A stretch of 64,000 nt of DNA from Variovorax sp. Root473 (GTDB lineage: Bacteria; Pseudomonadota; Gammaproteobacteria; Burkholderiales; Burkholderiaceae_C), in NCBI RefSeq assembly GCF_001426505.1, contig NZ_LMEV01000013.1, positions 186,001-250,000 on the forward strand, given 5' to 3'. Positions 10,326 through 21,214 of the stretch are shown here, one piece after another; positions within the stretch are counted from its first letter, which is position 1, and the number at the start of each line of letters is the position of its first letter. The notes beneath the pieces were generated by a model. It did not search any database. It saw only the letters and a program-made list of their open reading frames with translations, and was not told where the DNA came from. Both the position numbers and the translations under genes were made by a program.

Positions 10326-11057
10326 TCAGTCGCCGATGAGCGAAACCAGCGCCGCGAGTGCCGCTGTTTCTGCGCGCAGCACCCGTGCACCGAGCGTGGC
10401 CGGTGCGAAGCCGCGTGCGATGGCGTCCTGTTCCTCGGACGCGCTGAGGCCGCCTTCGGGGCCGCTGAGCACGAGCGCGGGCTGCGCGCTGGGTGCCGCT
10501 GCAGCCACGGCGGCCACAGCGCGCGTGCCGTCGGCCAGGCTCAGCACGAGGCGCATCGCCGCAGCGTCCGAGGCCGCCGCGCTGCCGAGCCAGCCCGCGA
10601 AGGACTGCACCGGATGAATCACCGGCACGCGGTTGCGCCCGCATTGCTCGCAGGCCGCGACGGCGATGGCTTCCCAGTGCGCCCGCTTCTTCTCGGCGCG
10701 TTCGCCTGACAGGCGCAGCACACCGTGCGCCGTGGCCAGCGGCTGGATGCTGGCCACGCCGAGCTCGGTGGCTTTTTCGACCAGCCAGTCCATGCGCTCG
10801 TTGGCCGGCATGCCGACCGCGAGGTGCACGGCGCGGGCTGCTTCGCGCTCCACTGGCGTGTGGGCACCGACCGCCACGGCAACCTCGCTGCGGCCCATGC
10901 GCTCGACCGTCGCGGCGTACTCGCCACCCGCGCCGTCGAACAGGGTGAGCGTGTCGCCGGGCTGCATGCGCAGCACCTGCACATGGCGCGCGGCGCCTGG
11001 CGGCAGCGCCAGACTGGCGCCGGCGGTCAGCGGCACGGAGCAGTGAAAACGGGGCAT
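10326..11057 (-). CDS. rsmE: 16S rRNA m3U1498 methyltransferase RsmE
   Basis: 243 residues, normal for RsmE, which methylates N3 of U1498 in 16S rRNA using SAM in the assembled 30S subunit. The N-terminal PUA-like region starts MPRFHCSVPL. The SPOUT-domain knot is visible as the NERMDWLVEKATELGV motif, LSGPEGGLS near residue 195, and the SAM-binding LGARVLRAETA near 220. It is separated by 78 bases from amgK upstream on the same strand. Confidence 0.95.
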   Translation of the reverse strand: MPRFHCSVPLTAGASLALPPGAARHVQVLRMQPGDTLTLFDGAGGEYAATVERMGRSEVAVAVGAHTPVEREAARAVHLAVGMPANERMDWLVEKATELGVASIQPLATAHGVLRLSGERAEKKRAHWEAIAVAACEQCGRNRVPVIHPVQSFAGWLGSAAASDAAAMRLVLSLADGTRAVAAVAAAAPSAQPALVLSGPEGGLSASEEQDAIARGFAPATLGARVLRAETAALAALVSLIGD

Positions 11058-11135
11058 GCTAGGGGATCAGGAGCTGACGGCATCCGTGGTGCGGGCGCTA
11101 CAGCGATTTTCTTGTTCGGCTTTTTCAGTTTCTCT

Positions 11136-12308
11136 TCAGACCCGGCCGTAGGCGAAGCCGGTGACGGCTGTCGTGCCCTCGACCTCGTCGATCACGCGCA
11201 GCAGCGGCTTCAGCTCGATGTAGCGGCTGGCCGTGGCGCGGATGTAGGCGATGAAGCGCGGCGTGTCGGCCAGGTAGCGCGGCTTGCCGTCGCGCAGCGT
11301 GAGGCGCGCGAAGATGCCGGCCACCTTGAGGTGGCGCTGCAGGCCCATCCATTCGACCGCGCGGTAGAAGGCACCGAAGTCCTCGTCGACCGGCAGGCCG
11401 GCCTTGCGCGCGGCGGTCCAGTAGCGGATGGTGATGTCGAGCACGAACTCCTCGTCCCAGCTGAGGAAGGCATCGCGCATCAGGCTGGCGATGTCGTAGG
11501 TGATCGGGCCGTAGACCGCGTCCTGGAAGTCGAGCACGCCCAGCGGCGCGCCCGAGCCGCCGCCGGGCCGCCCCAAGGCGGCGAGCGCCCCCTCGGGGGG
11601 CAGCGAGGACACGTCAGTGCCGAGCGTGGGGGCCACATTCACCATGAGGTTGCGCGGCATGAAATCGCGGTGCACGTACACGCTCGGCGACGCGAGGTTG
11701 TTCTCGACGATCAGCGCGAAGGCGCGGTCCAGCCGTTCCTTCAGCTGGCCCTCGACGGCCACGCCGCGGTGCTTGCCGATGTACCACTCGGGAAAGAGCG
11801 CCAGTTCACGCTCGAGCAGGGCCCGGTCATAGGGCGGCAGCACGCCCGGCCTGGAGGCCAGCTGCCAGCGGATCAGCGCGTCGATGGCCTGGTCGTAGAG
11901 CGGCCGGTTGGCCTCGGGATGGGCCGGGTCGATCACCTCCAGCATGGTCTGGTGGCCGAGGTCGTCGAGCAGCAGGAAGCCGTGGTCGCGGTCCCATTCG
12001 AGCACCTGCGGCGCCGTCACGCCGGCCTCGGTCATCAGTTGTGCGATCTGCACGAAGGGGGCGCTGTTTTCCTTGTCAGGGGGCGCATCCATCACGATGC
12101 GCGTGCGGCCGTCGGTGGTGTCCAGGCGGAAGTAGCGGCGGAAGCTGGCGTCGGCCGAGGCCAGCCGCACGGTGTCCGGGCGCAATTGGCGGGCATCGGC
12201 GATGCCCGCCAGCCAGTCCCGGAACGCTTCGGCCCGCTGCGGATCTGTCCAGAGAATGGCCTGGGCGGGGTGTGGGGTCGTGGACGCCGGGGTCGAGGGT
12301 GCTGTCAT
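11136..12308 (-). CDS. amgK: Anomeric MurNAc/GlcNAc kinase AmgK with a repeat-encoded insert
   Basis: 390-residue aminoglycoside-phosphotransferase-fold kinase. AmgK phosphorylates the anomeric carbon of N-acetylmuramate and N-acetylglucosamine in a peptidoglycan recycling route that bypasses de novo UDP-MurNAc synthesis. It has ADASFRRYFR and VMDAPP near the N-terminus, the catalytic loop HRDFMPRNLM near residue 213, and the metal-binding GVLDFQDAVYGP near 257. Between these two catalytic motifs, residues about 226-247 are encoded by repeat A (SLPPEGALAALGRPGGG), which other kinases of this fold should lack. Its place next to lptD matches known amgK loci; the partner murU is at 34774-35502. 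Confidence 0.88.
   Translation of the reverse strand: MTAPSTPASTTPHPAQAILWTDPQRAEAFRDWLAGIADARQLRPDTVRLASADASFRRYFRLDTTDGRTRIVMDAPPDKENSAPFVQIAQLMTEAGVTAPQVLEWDRDHGFLLLDDLGHQTMLEVIDPAHPEANRPLYDQAIDALIRWQLASRPGVLPPYDRALLERELALFPEWYIGKHRGVAVEGQLKERLDRAFALIVENNLASPSVYVHRDFMPRNLMVNVAPTLGTDVSSLPPEGALAALGRPGGGSGAPLGVLDFQDAVYGPITYDIASLMRDAFLSWDEEFVLDITIRYWTAARKAGLPVDEDFGAFYRAVEWMGLQRHLKVAGIFARLTLRDGKPRYLADTPRFIAYIRATASRYIELKPLLRVIDEVEGTTAVTGFAYGRV
11565..11632. repeat. Repeat A, copy 3, inside amgK
   Basis: gggccgccccaaggcg, a gcgccccctcggggggc palindrome, and a tail ending gtgggggcc. It is nearly identical to the copy at 25286-25354 but is read in the antisense direction by amgK. It adds about 22 codons in frame with no stop. 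Confidence 0.8.
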
Positions 12309-12442
12309 GGATAATCAATTCTACAAATCCGCCTGGCGCGGCACCCCTGTTCCAGGTCGATCCGACCGGGGCGGGGTGGCTGCCGGTCCCCGCAACCCGC
12401 CGGCCTGCCGCGCCGTCCCCGACGATCTTTCGTTTCGAATCG

Positions 12443-15034
12443 ATGCCTACGACCCCACGCGCCGCCTCGCGACGTTTGAGCCCGCCGCTGCCACTGGCCG
12501 TGCTGTCGCTGGCGTTGTTGCACGCGCATGGCGCCTTCGCCCAGCAGGCCGGCGCCCTGGACGGACCGCTCACGCTCAAGCGCACGCCGCTGCTCACCGA
12601 GACGCTGACGCCCGTGCAACGCAGCCAGCTGCCCAGCCTCGTCACCGGCGACCGCATTTCCGGCCGCCCCGACCTGGAGACCGTCATCGAGGGCAACGCC
12701 ACGCTGCGCCGCGGCCCGGTCGCCATCACGGCCGACCGCCTCGAGTACTACCAGCCCGACGACCGCGCCAAGGCCACCGGCAATGTGCGCGTCAACCAGG
12801 CCGGCAACGTGTACGAAGGCCCCGAGCTCGAGCTCAAGCTGGAGACCTTCGAAGGCTTCTTCAACAACGTGCGCTACCGCTTCCTCGCGACCGGCGGCCA
12901 CGGCGAGGCCGAGCGCATCGACTTCGTCGACTCCAACGTCTCGATCGCGCGGCGCGCCAGCTACACCACCTGCCGCCGCGAAGACTTCCCCGGCTGGATG
13001 CCCGCCTGGCTGCTGACCGCCGCCACGCTGACCACCGACACCGAGGAAAACGAAGGCGTGGCCATCGACGCGCGCATGAGCTTCATGGGCATCACGACCC
13101 CGCCGATCCCGCGCGTGACCTTCCCGCTGTCGAATGAGCGCAAGAGTGGCCTGCTGCCGCCGACCATCGGGCTGGACAACACCAACGGCTTCGAGGTCGC
13201 GCAGCCCTACTACTGGAACATTGCGCCCAACCGCGACGCCACCATCACGCCCACGCTGATGAGCAAGCGCGGGCTCAACCTGGCCAGCGAGTTCCGCTAC
13301 CTCGAGAAGGACTACAGCGGCAGCATCCGCCTGGACCTCATGGGCAGCGACCGCCTCGTGGGCCAGCGCTACAACGAAGCGCGCGCCGAGCAGCTGCAGA
13401 AGCTGAACAACGGCGAGATCGCGCTCAAGGACCTGAACTTCGGGAAGGCGCCCGACAGCAGCAAGCGCTGGGGCCTGTGGCTCAACCACCACCACGACTT
13501 CGACGCCAAGGCGCTGGGGCTCGACTCGCTGTCGGCCAGCCTCAACATCAATCGCGTCAGCGACAACGACTACTGGCGCGATTTCACGCGCACGCCGACG
13601 CTGGCGCAGCGCCAGCTGCCGAACGAGGGCTCGCTGAACTGGTCCAAGGGCGACTGGAGCGGCGCCGTGCGCGCGCTGCGCTACCAGACGCTGCAGTACA
13701 ACCTGTCGCCGGTCGTTCCCTCGTACGACCGCGTGCCGCAGATCACGGCCAACTACGCCAAGTACGACTGGCATGGCTTCGACGTCTCGCTGAACACCGA
13801 TTTCTCGCGCTTTCGCGTCAACAGCATCCTGGCCGGCCAGCCCGGCTTCGACCTGCTTCAGCAGTCGCAGCCCGACGGCGACCGTGTGTTCGCGCAGGCG
13901 GCGATCAGCCGGCCGTTCCTCACGCCGAGTTCGTTCGTCATCCCCAAGCTGCAGCTGCACGCGACCTCGTACAACTACTACCTGCCGCAGTCGTCCATTC
14001 CGAAGGTGTCGGTCAACGGCATCGATTACGTGAACGGGATGCCGTACAACCCGAGCCAGCTGTACTTCTTCCCGACTTCGTCGAACCGCGTCGTGCCGAC
14101 CTTCAGCCTGGACAGCGGCCTGGTCTTCGAGCGCGACGCCAGCTACTTCGGCCGTGCCTTCCGCCAGACGCTGGAGCCGCGCGCGTACTACGTGTACACG
14201 CCGTACCGCGACCAGAGCATGCTGCCGAACTACGATTCGGCCGCCAACGACTTCAGCTTTGCGACCATCTACACCGAGAACGCCTTCTCGGGCGCCGACC
14301 GCATCTCGGACACCAACGCGCTCACGCTGGGCGTCACGTCCCGCCTGATCGATCCGGGCACCGGCGTGGAAGCCGTGCGCTTCGGCATCGCCCAGCGCTT
14401 CCGCTTCGCCGACCAGAAGGTCACGCTGCCGGGCATCGCACCCGTCACCGACCGCACCAGCGACCTGCTGCTGGGGGCCCAGATCAACTGGACGCCCAAG
14501 TGGAGCCTGGACACGCTGCTGCAGTACAACCCCGATTCGCGCCGCTCCACGCGCAGCGCGATCAGCGCGCGCTACAACCCCGGGCCGTACCGCAACCTCA
14601 GCGCGGCATTCCGCTACCAGGCGCCGAGCACGCCCACGGCCACCGACGGCAACAAGTCGATCGACGTGGGCTGGCAATGGCCGATCAACGACCTGTGGGG
14701 CGACAAGGGCAAGGACCTCGGTCCGGGCAAGGGCGAAGGCGGCGGACGCTGGTACGCCGTGGGGCGCCTGAACTACAGCCTGCAGGACAAGAAACTCACG
14801 GACGGCGTGCTCGGAGTCGAGTACGACGGCTGCTGCTGGATCGGACGCGTGGTGCTGCAACGCATCACCACCGGCCAGGTGACGGCCAACACCCGCATCA
14901 TGTTCCAGCTCGAATTCGTCGGCTTCTCCGCCATTGGCTCGAGCCCGATGCAGGCCTTGCGGCAGAACGTGCAGCGCTACCAGCCGCTGCGTCAACCGAC
15001 CGAGGCCCCGAGCCGCTTCACCAATTACGACTGA
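12443..15034 (+). CDS. lptD: LPS-assembly protein LptD
   Basis: 863-residue outer-membrane protein that inserts lipopolysaccharide into the outer leaflet together with LptE. It has a signal peptide (SRRLSPPLPLAVLSLALL, cleavage after AFAQ), an N-terminal OstA/LptA-like jellyroll (about residues 60-180: VIEGNATLRRGPVAITADRL, AKATGNVRV) and a C-terminal 26-strand-type beta barrel rich in alternating aromatic strands. Only three Cys are present, one at SYTTC and a CC pair at DGCCWIG. It starts a run with surA and rsmA. The ATG was chosen because the signal peptide follows directly; the frame is open further upstream. Confidence 0.93.
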   Translation: MPTTPRAASRRLSPPLPLAVLSLALLHAHGAFAQQAGALDGPLTLKRTPLLTETLTPVQRSQLPSLVTGDRISGRPDLETVIEGNATLRRGPVAITADRLEYYQPDDRAKATGNVRVNQAGNVYEGPELELKLETFEGFFNNVRYRFLATGGHGEAERIDFVDSNVSIARRASYTTCRREDFPGWMPAWLLTAATLTTDTEENEGVAIDARMSFMGITTPPIPRVTFPLSNERKSGLLPPTIGLDNTNGFEVAQPYYWNIAPNRDATITPTLMSKRGLNLASEFRYLEKDYSGSIRLDLMGSDRLVGQRYNEARAEQLQKLNNGEIALKDLNFGKAPDSSKRWGLWLNHHHDFDAKALGLDSLSASLNINRVSDNDYWRDFTRTPTLAQRQLPNEGSLNWSKGDWSGAVRALRYQTLQYNLSPVVPSYDRVPQITANYAKYDWHGFDVSLNTDFSRFRVNSILAGQPGFDLLQQSQPDGDRVFAQAAISRPFLTPSSFVIPKLQLHATSYNYYLPQSSIPKVSVNGIDYVNGMPYNPSQLYFFPTSSNRVVPTFSLDSGLVFERDASYFGRAFRQTLEPRAYYVYTPYRDQSMLPNYDSAANDFSFATIYTENAFSGADRISDTNALTLGVTSRLIDPGTGVEAVRFGIAQRFRFADQKVTLPGIAPVTDRTSDLLLGAQINWTPKWSLDTLLQYNPDSRRSTRSAISARYNPGPYRNLSAAFRYQAPSTPTATDGNKSIDVGWQWPINDLWGDKGKDLGPGKGEGGGRWYAVGRLNYSLQDKKLTDGVLGVEYDGCCWIGRVVLQRITTGQVTANTRIMFQLEFVGFSAIGSSPMQALRQNVQRYQPLRQPTEAPSRFTNYD

Positions 15035-15053
15035 ACGACGACCGATTCACGCC

Positions 15054-16457
15054 ATGAAACACATCCGTTCCCTTATCACCCTGGGGTGCCTTGCGGCCAT
15101 CGCCGCAACGGCCGGCGCACAGGGCTTTCGTTCCGGCAGCGGCATCACGGACATCATGCGCGCCGGTCCCCGGATCGTGCCGCCGGCGGCACGCCCGGCC
15201 GCCCCCGCAGCGGCGCCCGTGCAGCGCGCCGCCGAGTACATCGTGGCGCTGGTCAACTCCGAGCCCATCACCAACACCGAGGTGCAGTCGCGTGTCACGC
15301 GGCTGATCCGCGAGAACCCCGACGCCGAGCGCGTGCCGCGCACCGAGCTCACTCGCCTCGTGCTGGAGCGCCTGATCACCGAGCGTGCACAGCTGCAGCT
15401 CGCGAAGGAAAACGGCATCAAGGTCGATGACGTGGCGATCGACCAGGCCGAGCAGACCGTGGCCCGGCAGAACGAGATCAGCCTCACCGAGCTGCGCAGC
15501 CGCGTCGCGGCCGAGGGCATCTCGCCGCGCGAGTTCCGCAACGACCTGCGCGACCAGTTGTTGCTCACCCGCCTGCGCGACCGCGAGGTCGAATCGAAGG
15601 TCAAGGTCAGCGACACCGAGGCCGACGAGTACCTGCGCGACCAGCGCGAAAGCGCCGTCAAGAACAGCGCGCTGCTCAACCTGAACATCGCCCAGCTGCT
15701 GGTGGCCGTGCCCGAGAACGCCACCGAGGCGCAGATCGCGTCCGCCAAGCAGAAGGCCGACAGCCTCGCCCAGCGCGCGCGCAGCGGCGAAGACTTCGCC
15801 AAGCTGGTGCGCGAGAACTCCGACTCGCCCGACCGCGCCAATGGCGGCGCGCTCGGCCTGCGCAGCGCCGACCGTTACCCGCCGGTGTTCGTCGAGGCCA
15901 CGCAATCGACCGCGGTGAACGGCATCGCCGGGCCTGTGCGCTCGGGCGCCGGCTTTCACGTGCTCAAGGTGCTGACCAAGGCACAGGTGGGTTCGTCGGA
16001 TGCCTCCATCACCCAGACGCAAGTGCGCCACATCCTGCTGCTCAACGACCCCAAGCGCACGACCGCACAGGCGGTGGCGCAGCTGCAGGAGTTCAAGCGC
16101 CGCGTGCAGTCGGGCACCGCCGACTTCGCCGGCCTGGCGCGCGACAACTCGCAGGACGCCAGCGCCAAGGAAGGCGGCGACCTCGGCTGGGCGCGCCCTG
16201 GCCAGTTCGTGCCCGAATTCGAGGAAGCCATGGACCGCCTCACGCCGGGCCAGATCAGCGACCCCGTGGTGTCGCGCTTCGGTGTCCACCTGATCCAGGT
16301 GGTCGGCCGGCGCGAAGCCAAGCTGAGCCAGTCGGAGCAGCGCGAAGCCGCGCGCGCCGCACTGCGCGAACAGCGCGTCGAGGAAGCCTTCACCACCTGG
16401 GTGCAGGAAGTGCGCGCGCGCGCCTACGTCGAGTACCGCGAGCCGCCGCAGTCCTGA
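15054..16457 (+). CDS. surA: Periplasmic chaperone/peptidyl-prolyl isomerase SurA
   Basis: 467 residues. SurA escorts unfolded outer-membrane proteins, LptD among them, across the periplasm. It has a signal peptide (MKHIRSLITLGCLAAIAATAGA), a chaperone N-domain starting EYIVALVNSEPITNTEV, and two parvulin domains (about residues 210-310 and 320-425). The second is the better conserved, with VRHILL, GGDLGWARPGQFVPEFEEA and FGVHLIQV. The helical C-terminal segment completes the chaperone module. It lies 19 bases after lptD, so probably shares its transcript. Confidence 0.94.
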   Translation: MKHIRSLITLGCLAAIAATAGAQGFRSGSGITDIMRAGPRIVPPAARPAAPAAAPVQRAAEYIVALVNSEPITNTEVQSRVTRLIRENPDAERVPRTELTRLVLERLITERAQLQLAKENGIKVDDVAIDQAEQTVARQNEISLTELRSRVAAEGISPREFRNDLRDQLLLTRLRDREVESKVKVSDTEADEYLRDQRESAVKNSALLNLNIAQLLVAVPENATEAQIASAKQKADSLAQRARSGEDFAKLVRENSDSPDRANGGALGLRSADRYPPVFVEATQSTAVNGIAGPVRSGAGFHVLKVLTKAQVGSSDASITQTQVRHILLLNDPKRTTAQAVAQLQEFKRRVQSGTADFAGLARDNSQDASAKEGGDLGWARPGQFVPEFEEAMDRLTPGQISDPVVSRFGVHLIQVVGRREAKLSQSEQREAARAALREQRVEEAFTTWVQEVRARAYVEYREPPQS

Positions 16458-16480
16458 TGGCTGCCGCGTTCTAGGCCGCG

Positions 16481-17248
16481 ATGGCACAGCACATTGCAAG
16501 AAAGCGGTTCGGACAGCACTTCCTGTCCGACGGCGGGATCATCGACGGGATCGTGCAGGCGATCGCGCCGCAGCCCGGTGACGCGATGGTCGAGATCGGG
16601 CCGGGGCTCGCGGCGCTCACGCAGCCGCTGGTCGAGCGGCTCGGCCGCCTCACGGTCATCGAGCTCGACCGCGACCTGGCCAAGCGGCTGCGCGAGCATC
16701 CGCAGCTTGAGGTCATCGAGTCGGACGTGCTCAAGGTCGACTTTGCCGACCTCGCGGCCAAGGCCGAGCCGAAGCCGCTGCGCGTGGTCGGCAACCTGCC
16801 CTACAACATCTCCACGCCCATCCTGTTCCACCTGCTGGGCTACGCCCACCTGATCGCTGACCAGCACTTCATGCTGCAAAAGGAAGTGATCGACCGCATG
16901 GTGGCCAAGCCCGCCACGTCGGACTACAGCCGCCTGAGCGTGATGCTGCAGTGGCGCTACGACATGGAGAACGTGCTGTTCGTGCCGCCCGAGAGTTTCG
17001 ATCCGCCACCGCGCGTCGACAGTGCCGTGGTGCGCATGGTGCCGCTCGCGCAGCCCCCGGCAGTCGATGCGGCACGGCTCGGCGAGATCGTGCAGGTCGC
17101 CTTCAGCCAGCGCCGCAAGATCCTGCGGCACACGCTGGGCAAGTGGCTCGGGGAGCACGGCTTCACCGGCGAGTTCGACATCCAGCGCCGCGCCGAGGAG
17201 GTGCCGGTGGCCGAATATGTCGCACTGGCCCAAGCCGTCCCCCCATGA
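16481..17248 (+). CDS. rsmA: 16S rRNA dimethyladenosine transferase RsmA
   Basis: 255 residues. RsmA (KsgA) dimethylates A1518 and A1519 of 16S rRNA with SAM. It begins [10 protein letters not shown], has the SAM motif [12 protein letters not shown] and the acidic VIELDRDL, and carries the catalytic NLPYNIS near residue 107, followed by LQKEVIDRM and the [12 protein letters not shown] motif. It follows surA by 23 bases. A strong bidirectional-type terminator begins at its stop codon. Confidence 0.96.
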   Translation: MAQHIARKRFGQHFLSDGGIIDGIVQAIAPQPGDAMVEIGPGLAALTQPLVERLGRLTVIELDRDLAKRLREHPQLEVIESDVLKVDFADLAAKAEPKPLRVVGNLPYNISTPILFHLLGYAHLIADQHFMLQKEVIDRMVAKPATSDYSRLSVMLQWRYDMENVLFVPPESFDPPPRVDSAVVRMVPLAQPPAVDAARLGEIVQVAFSQRRKILRHTLGKWLGEHGFTGEFDIQRRAEEVPVAEYVALAQAVPP

Positions 17249-17277
17249 AAAAAGCCCGTCGAAAGACGGGCTTTTTT
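17249..17277 (+). terminator. Rho-independent terminator after rsmA
   Basis: AAAAAGCCCGTC-GAAA-GACGGGCTTTTTT: a perfect stem with a GAAA tetraloop and a run of six T. The A-run on the other side means it could also stop minus-strand transcripts. It closes the lptD-surA-rsmA run. Confidence 0.92.
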
Positions 17278-17284
17278 ATTTCGC

Positions 17285-17379
17285 GAGACACCGCGGAACC
17301 GGCTTGGCCGGGCCGCTGGTGTCGCCCCCGGAAGGGGGTTGGCGAAGCGACACGAAGTGCGCGCAGCCTGGGGGCGAGC
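17285..17379 (-). repeat. Repeat B, copy 1
   Basis: Member of a four-copy family. On the plus strand it has a long stem (ACACCGCGG...CCGCTGGTGT) capped by CCGGCTTGGCCGG, then a CCCCC/GGGGG hairpin, then the shared tail ggcgaagcgacacgaagtgc ending gcctgggggcga. In minus-strand polarity it starts 5 nt after the stop codon of the orphan coding fragment at 17384. Confidence 0.85.
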
Positions 17380-17383
17380 CTGG

Positions 17384-17583
17384 TTATGCGGCAGCCAGCC
17401 AGTAGCCCGCGTTGAAGGGGCTGCTCATGCGCAGCGCCAGGGGCGACACGTCCACGAGCTTGTCGGTCGGCATTTTCTCGCCGGCCAGCTCGGTGCTGGC
17501 GGCGGGCGTGGCCGCAGCGGCTGCCGTGGCGGTGGTGTTGACTTCGATGCCATCGAGGGTTTCAGCGGTCGGCTGAGCCTCGT
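17384..17583 (-). pseudogene. Orphan coding-like fragment without a start codon
   Basis: The minus strand here reads through some 65 codons to a TAA at 17384-17386. The protein would contain AQPTAETLDGIEV, an Ala/Thr-rich linker, GEKMPTDKLVDVSPLALRM and the ending SSPFNAGYWLAAA. About four fifths of its third-codon positions are G or C, as in the real genes nearby. No ATG, GTG or TTG occurs in frame in roughly 40 codons further upstream, where the frame runs into the 3' end of the barstar gene in a different phase. It could be a frameshifted C-terminal extension of the barstar-like protein or the tail of a decayed gene. I do not recognise it. Confidence 0.4.
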
Positions 17584-17585
17584 TC

Positions 17586-17620
17586 GCCCGTTCTGCTTGG
17601 CTGGTGGATGCAGAACGGGC
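17586..17620. repeat. Perfect 11-bp inverted repeat at the barstar stop
   Basis: GCCCGTTCTGC at 17586-17596 and its exact complement GCAGAACGGGC at 17610-17620, with a 13-nt loop. One arm touches the barstar stop codon. There is no T-run beyond either arm, so it is not a classic terminator. Confidence 0.75.
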
Positions 17621-18099
17621 TACAGAAAAGAATAGAAGCAGCGGAACGGGACCTTGCGATCGCCCCAGTAGTCCGAAGCGTCGCGGAAGATGTCGAGCAG
17701 TTGCTCGCGCGCTTCCTTGTCGAACTTCGCATTGGCCGGAATCTGTTCGAGCACGATGACGAAGCCGGGCTGCGGGCCCGATTTATGCAACGGGTCGGTC
17801 ATGCAGTCGTACAGCGCGTCGAAGTTCTTGCCGAAGTGCGCCGGGAAGGTGAACTGCTGGGCAATCAGGTCGAGCACGTCCTGCTTGGTCTGGGCGTTGC
17901 CCAGGTTGGCGTACAGGAAGTGCTGGCCGGCCGCATTGGCGGCATCCTGCAGGTCGTTCACGCGGAACGCGCGGATCGATTGCACGATGTTCGGGCGTAC
18001 GGCTCGAAGGGATAAGGTCATATCCGCTGGTCTTTCCATGGTCATCATCATCTCGTCGGGGCGCTTCGGGGCGCCGCTCAGGTCGTTGTCATCGCTCAT
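17620..18099 (-). CDS. Barstar-like ribonuclease inhibitor
   Basis: 159 residues of the barstar (RNase inhibitor) family. The core is recognised by FAFPAHFGKNFDALYDCMTD-type sequence (here FTFPAHFGKNFDALYDC near residue 88) and the ending WGDRKVPFRCFYSF. Barstar folds bind and block barnase-type RNases in the cytoplasm. It overlaps the upstream RNase stop by four bases (ATGA), which suggests coupled translation of enzyme and inhibitor. The start MSDDND is set by that overlap; the first 30 residues are not part of the usual core. An inverted repeat and an orphan coding fragment follow its stop. Confidence 0.88.
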   Translation of the reverse strand: MSDDNDLSGAPKRPDEMMMTMERPADMTLSLRAVRPNIVQSIRAFRVNDLQDAANAAGQHFLYANLGNAQTKQDVLDLIAQQFTFPAHFGKNFDALYDCMTDPLHKSGPQPGFVIVLEQIPANAKFDKEAREQLLDIFRDASDYWGDRKVPFRCFYSFL

Positions 18100-18509
18100 G
18101 GCGCAATTCGTCTGAAACTCGCATAGTGGTCCGCCGTGTACCAGCAGGCCTCGGGTGCCGTGCGCTGCTCGCCACCGCAAACGATCCGCCGGGCACCGCG
18201 GTTGCGTGCGCCGGGCGTTGGCACCGTGTATTCGCGGTAATGCCCGCGGCGTGCCGCTGGCAGGATGCGTTCGCGATTGCCGAATACCGTGCCGTCTTTG
18301 TCGTACCGGAAGGGGCCACCGTCAAGGATGGCCTGGTAGGTTCGCTGGCCCTGGACCGGCAGATCGGTCAGGGCAATCGATGCCTCGGAGGACGTTTTGT
18401 CGGCGCCGAACCATCCGCGGGCCTCGGCCCCCGTCGTCAGAGCCACCAGCATCAAGCTGGTGAGCGCAAACTTAGTGACAGAGGACGTGATCGAGGCGTA
18501 AGCCGCCAT
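18096..18509 (-). CDS. Secreted guanyl-specific-type ribonuclease (RNase N1/Sa family)
   Basis: 137 residues. A signal peptide (SVTKFALTSLMLVALTTGAEA, cleavage near residue 31) is followed by the RNase N1/T1/Sa domain: ALTDLPVQGQRTYQAI, GGPFRYDKDGTVFGNRER, the REYTVPTPGARNRGARRIV segment and the terminal ADHYASFRRI. These supply the catalytic Glu/Arg/His set of microbial guanyl RNases. The two Cys (IVCGG and EACWY) could form a disulfide. The product is therefore an exported RNase with its cytoplasmic inhibitor encoded next. ATG 18509 was preferred over TTG 18521 because the signal peptide starts there. Confidence 0.87.
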   Translation of the reverse strand: MAAYASITSSVTKFALTSLMLVALTTGAEARGWFGADKTSSEASIALTDLPVQGQRTYQAILDGGPFRYDKDGTVFGNRERILPAARRGHYREYTVPTPGARNRGARRIVCGGEQRTAPEACWYTADHYASFRRIAP

Positions 18510-18689
18510 GGGGCACCACAAGAAAAGAGCGGGGAGTTTGAATTGCGCTCAACCTCGGGGTTAACCCGCAAATTCAAGCCCGCGAGTGTGCACCACGCTG
18601 GCGAAAATAGCAAGCGACTGCCCAAAGTTTGAGCAGTCGCGGAGGCGGAAAGCGACGCCTTAAGTTGGCGTCCACTCTCGCCAAATGGC
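18510..18689. other. Intergenic region with two hairpins
   Basis: Holds the upstream region of the RNase gene and the 3' flank of maeB. Two inverted repeats are visible: gcgactgc/gcagtcgc at 18614-18640 and gacgcc/ggcgtc at 18654-18672. The second follows the maeB stop in minus-strand polarity but has only a weak T-rich trailer, so termination there is tentative. Confidence 0.45.
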
Positions 18690-21038
<2,349 letters not shown>

Positions 21039-21214
21039 GTGCCGTTGCTCCTGGTGGCGCTTCTTCTGGGGGCGCCGATTGTAGACCTCGATGTGCAACG
21101 CACTACGCCGCATGGCCGGTGGCAGGCATGACCAAAAGCACGGGGCGCCGTCAAGGCCCTGTGGCAATATGTGCGGCTGGGACACAAACCGACAACATCT
21201 CGAGAGGAACGACC

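Noticed and set aside
12305..14995. 896-codon open frame opposite lptD
   Set aside because: No recognisable domain; composition typical of antisense frames. lptD on the plus strand is convincing.
17249..17277. Terminator considered as part of the repeat B element next to it
   Set aside because: The hairpin has an independent stem and T-run and ends before the repeat begins at about 17285; other B copies lack it.
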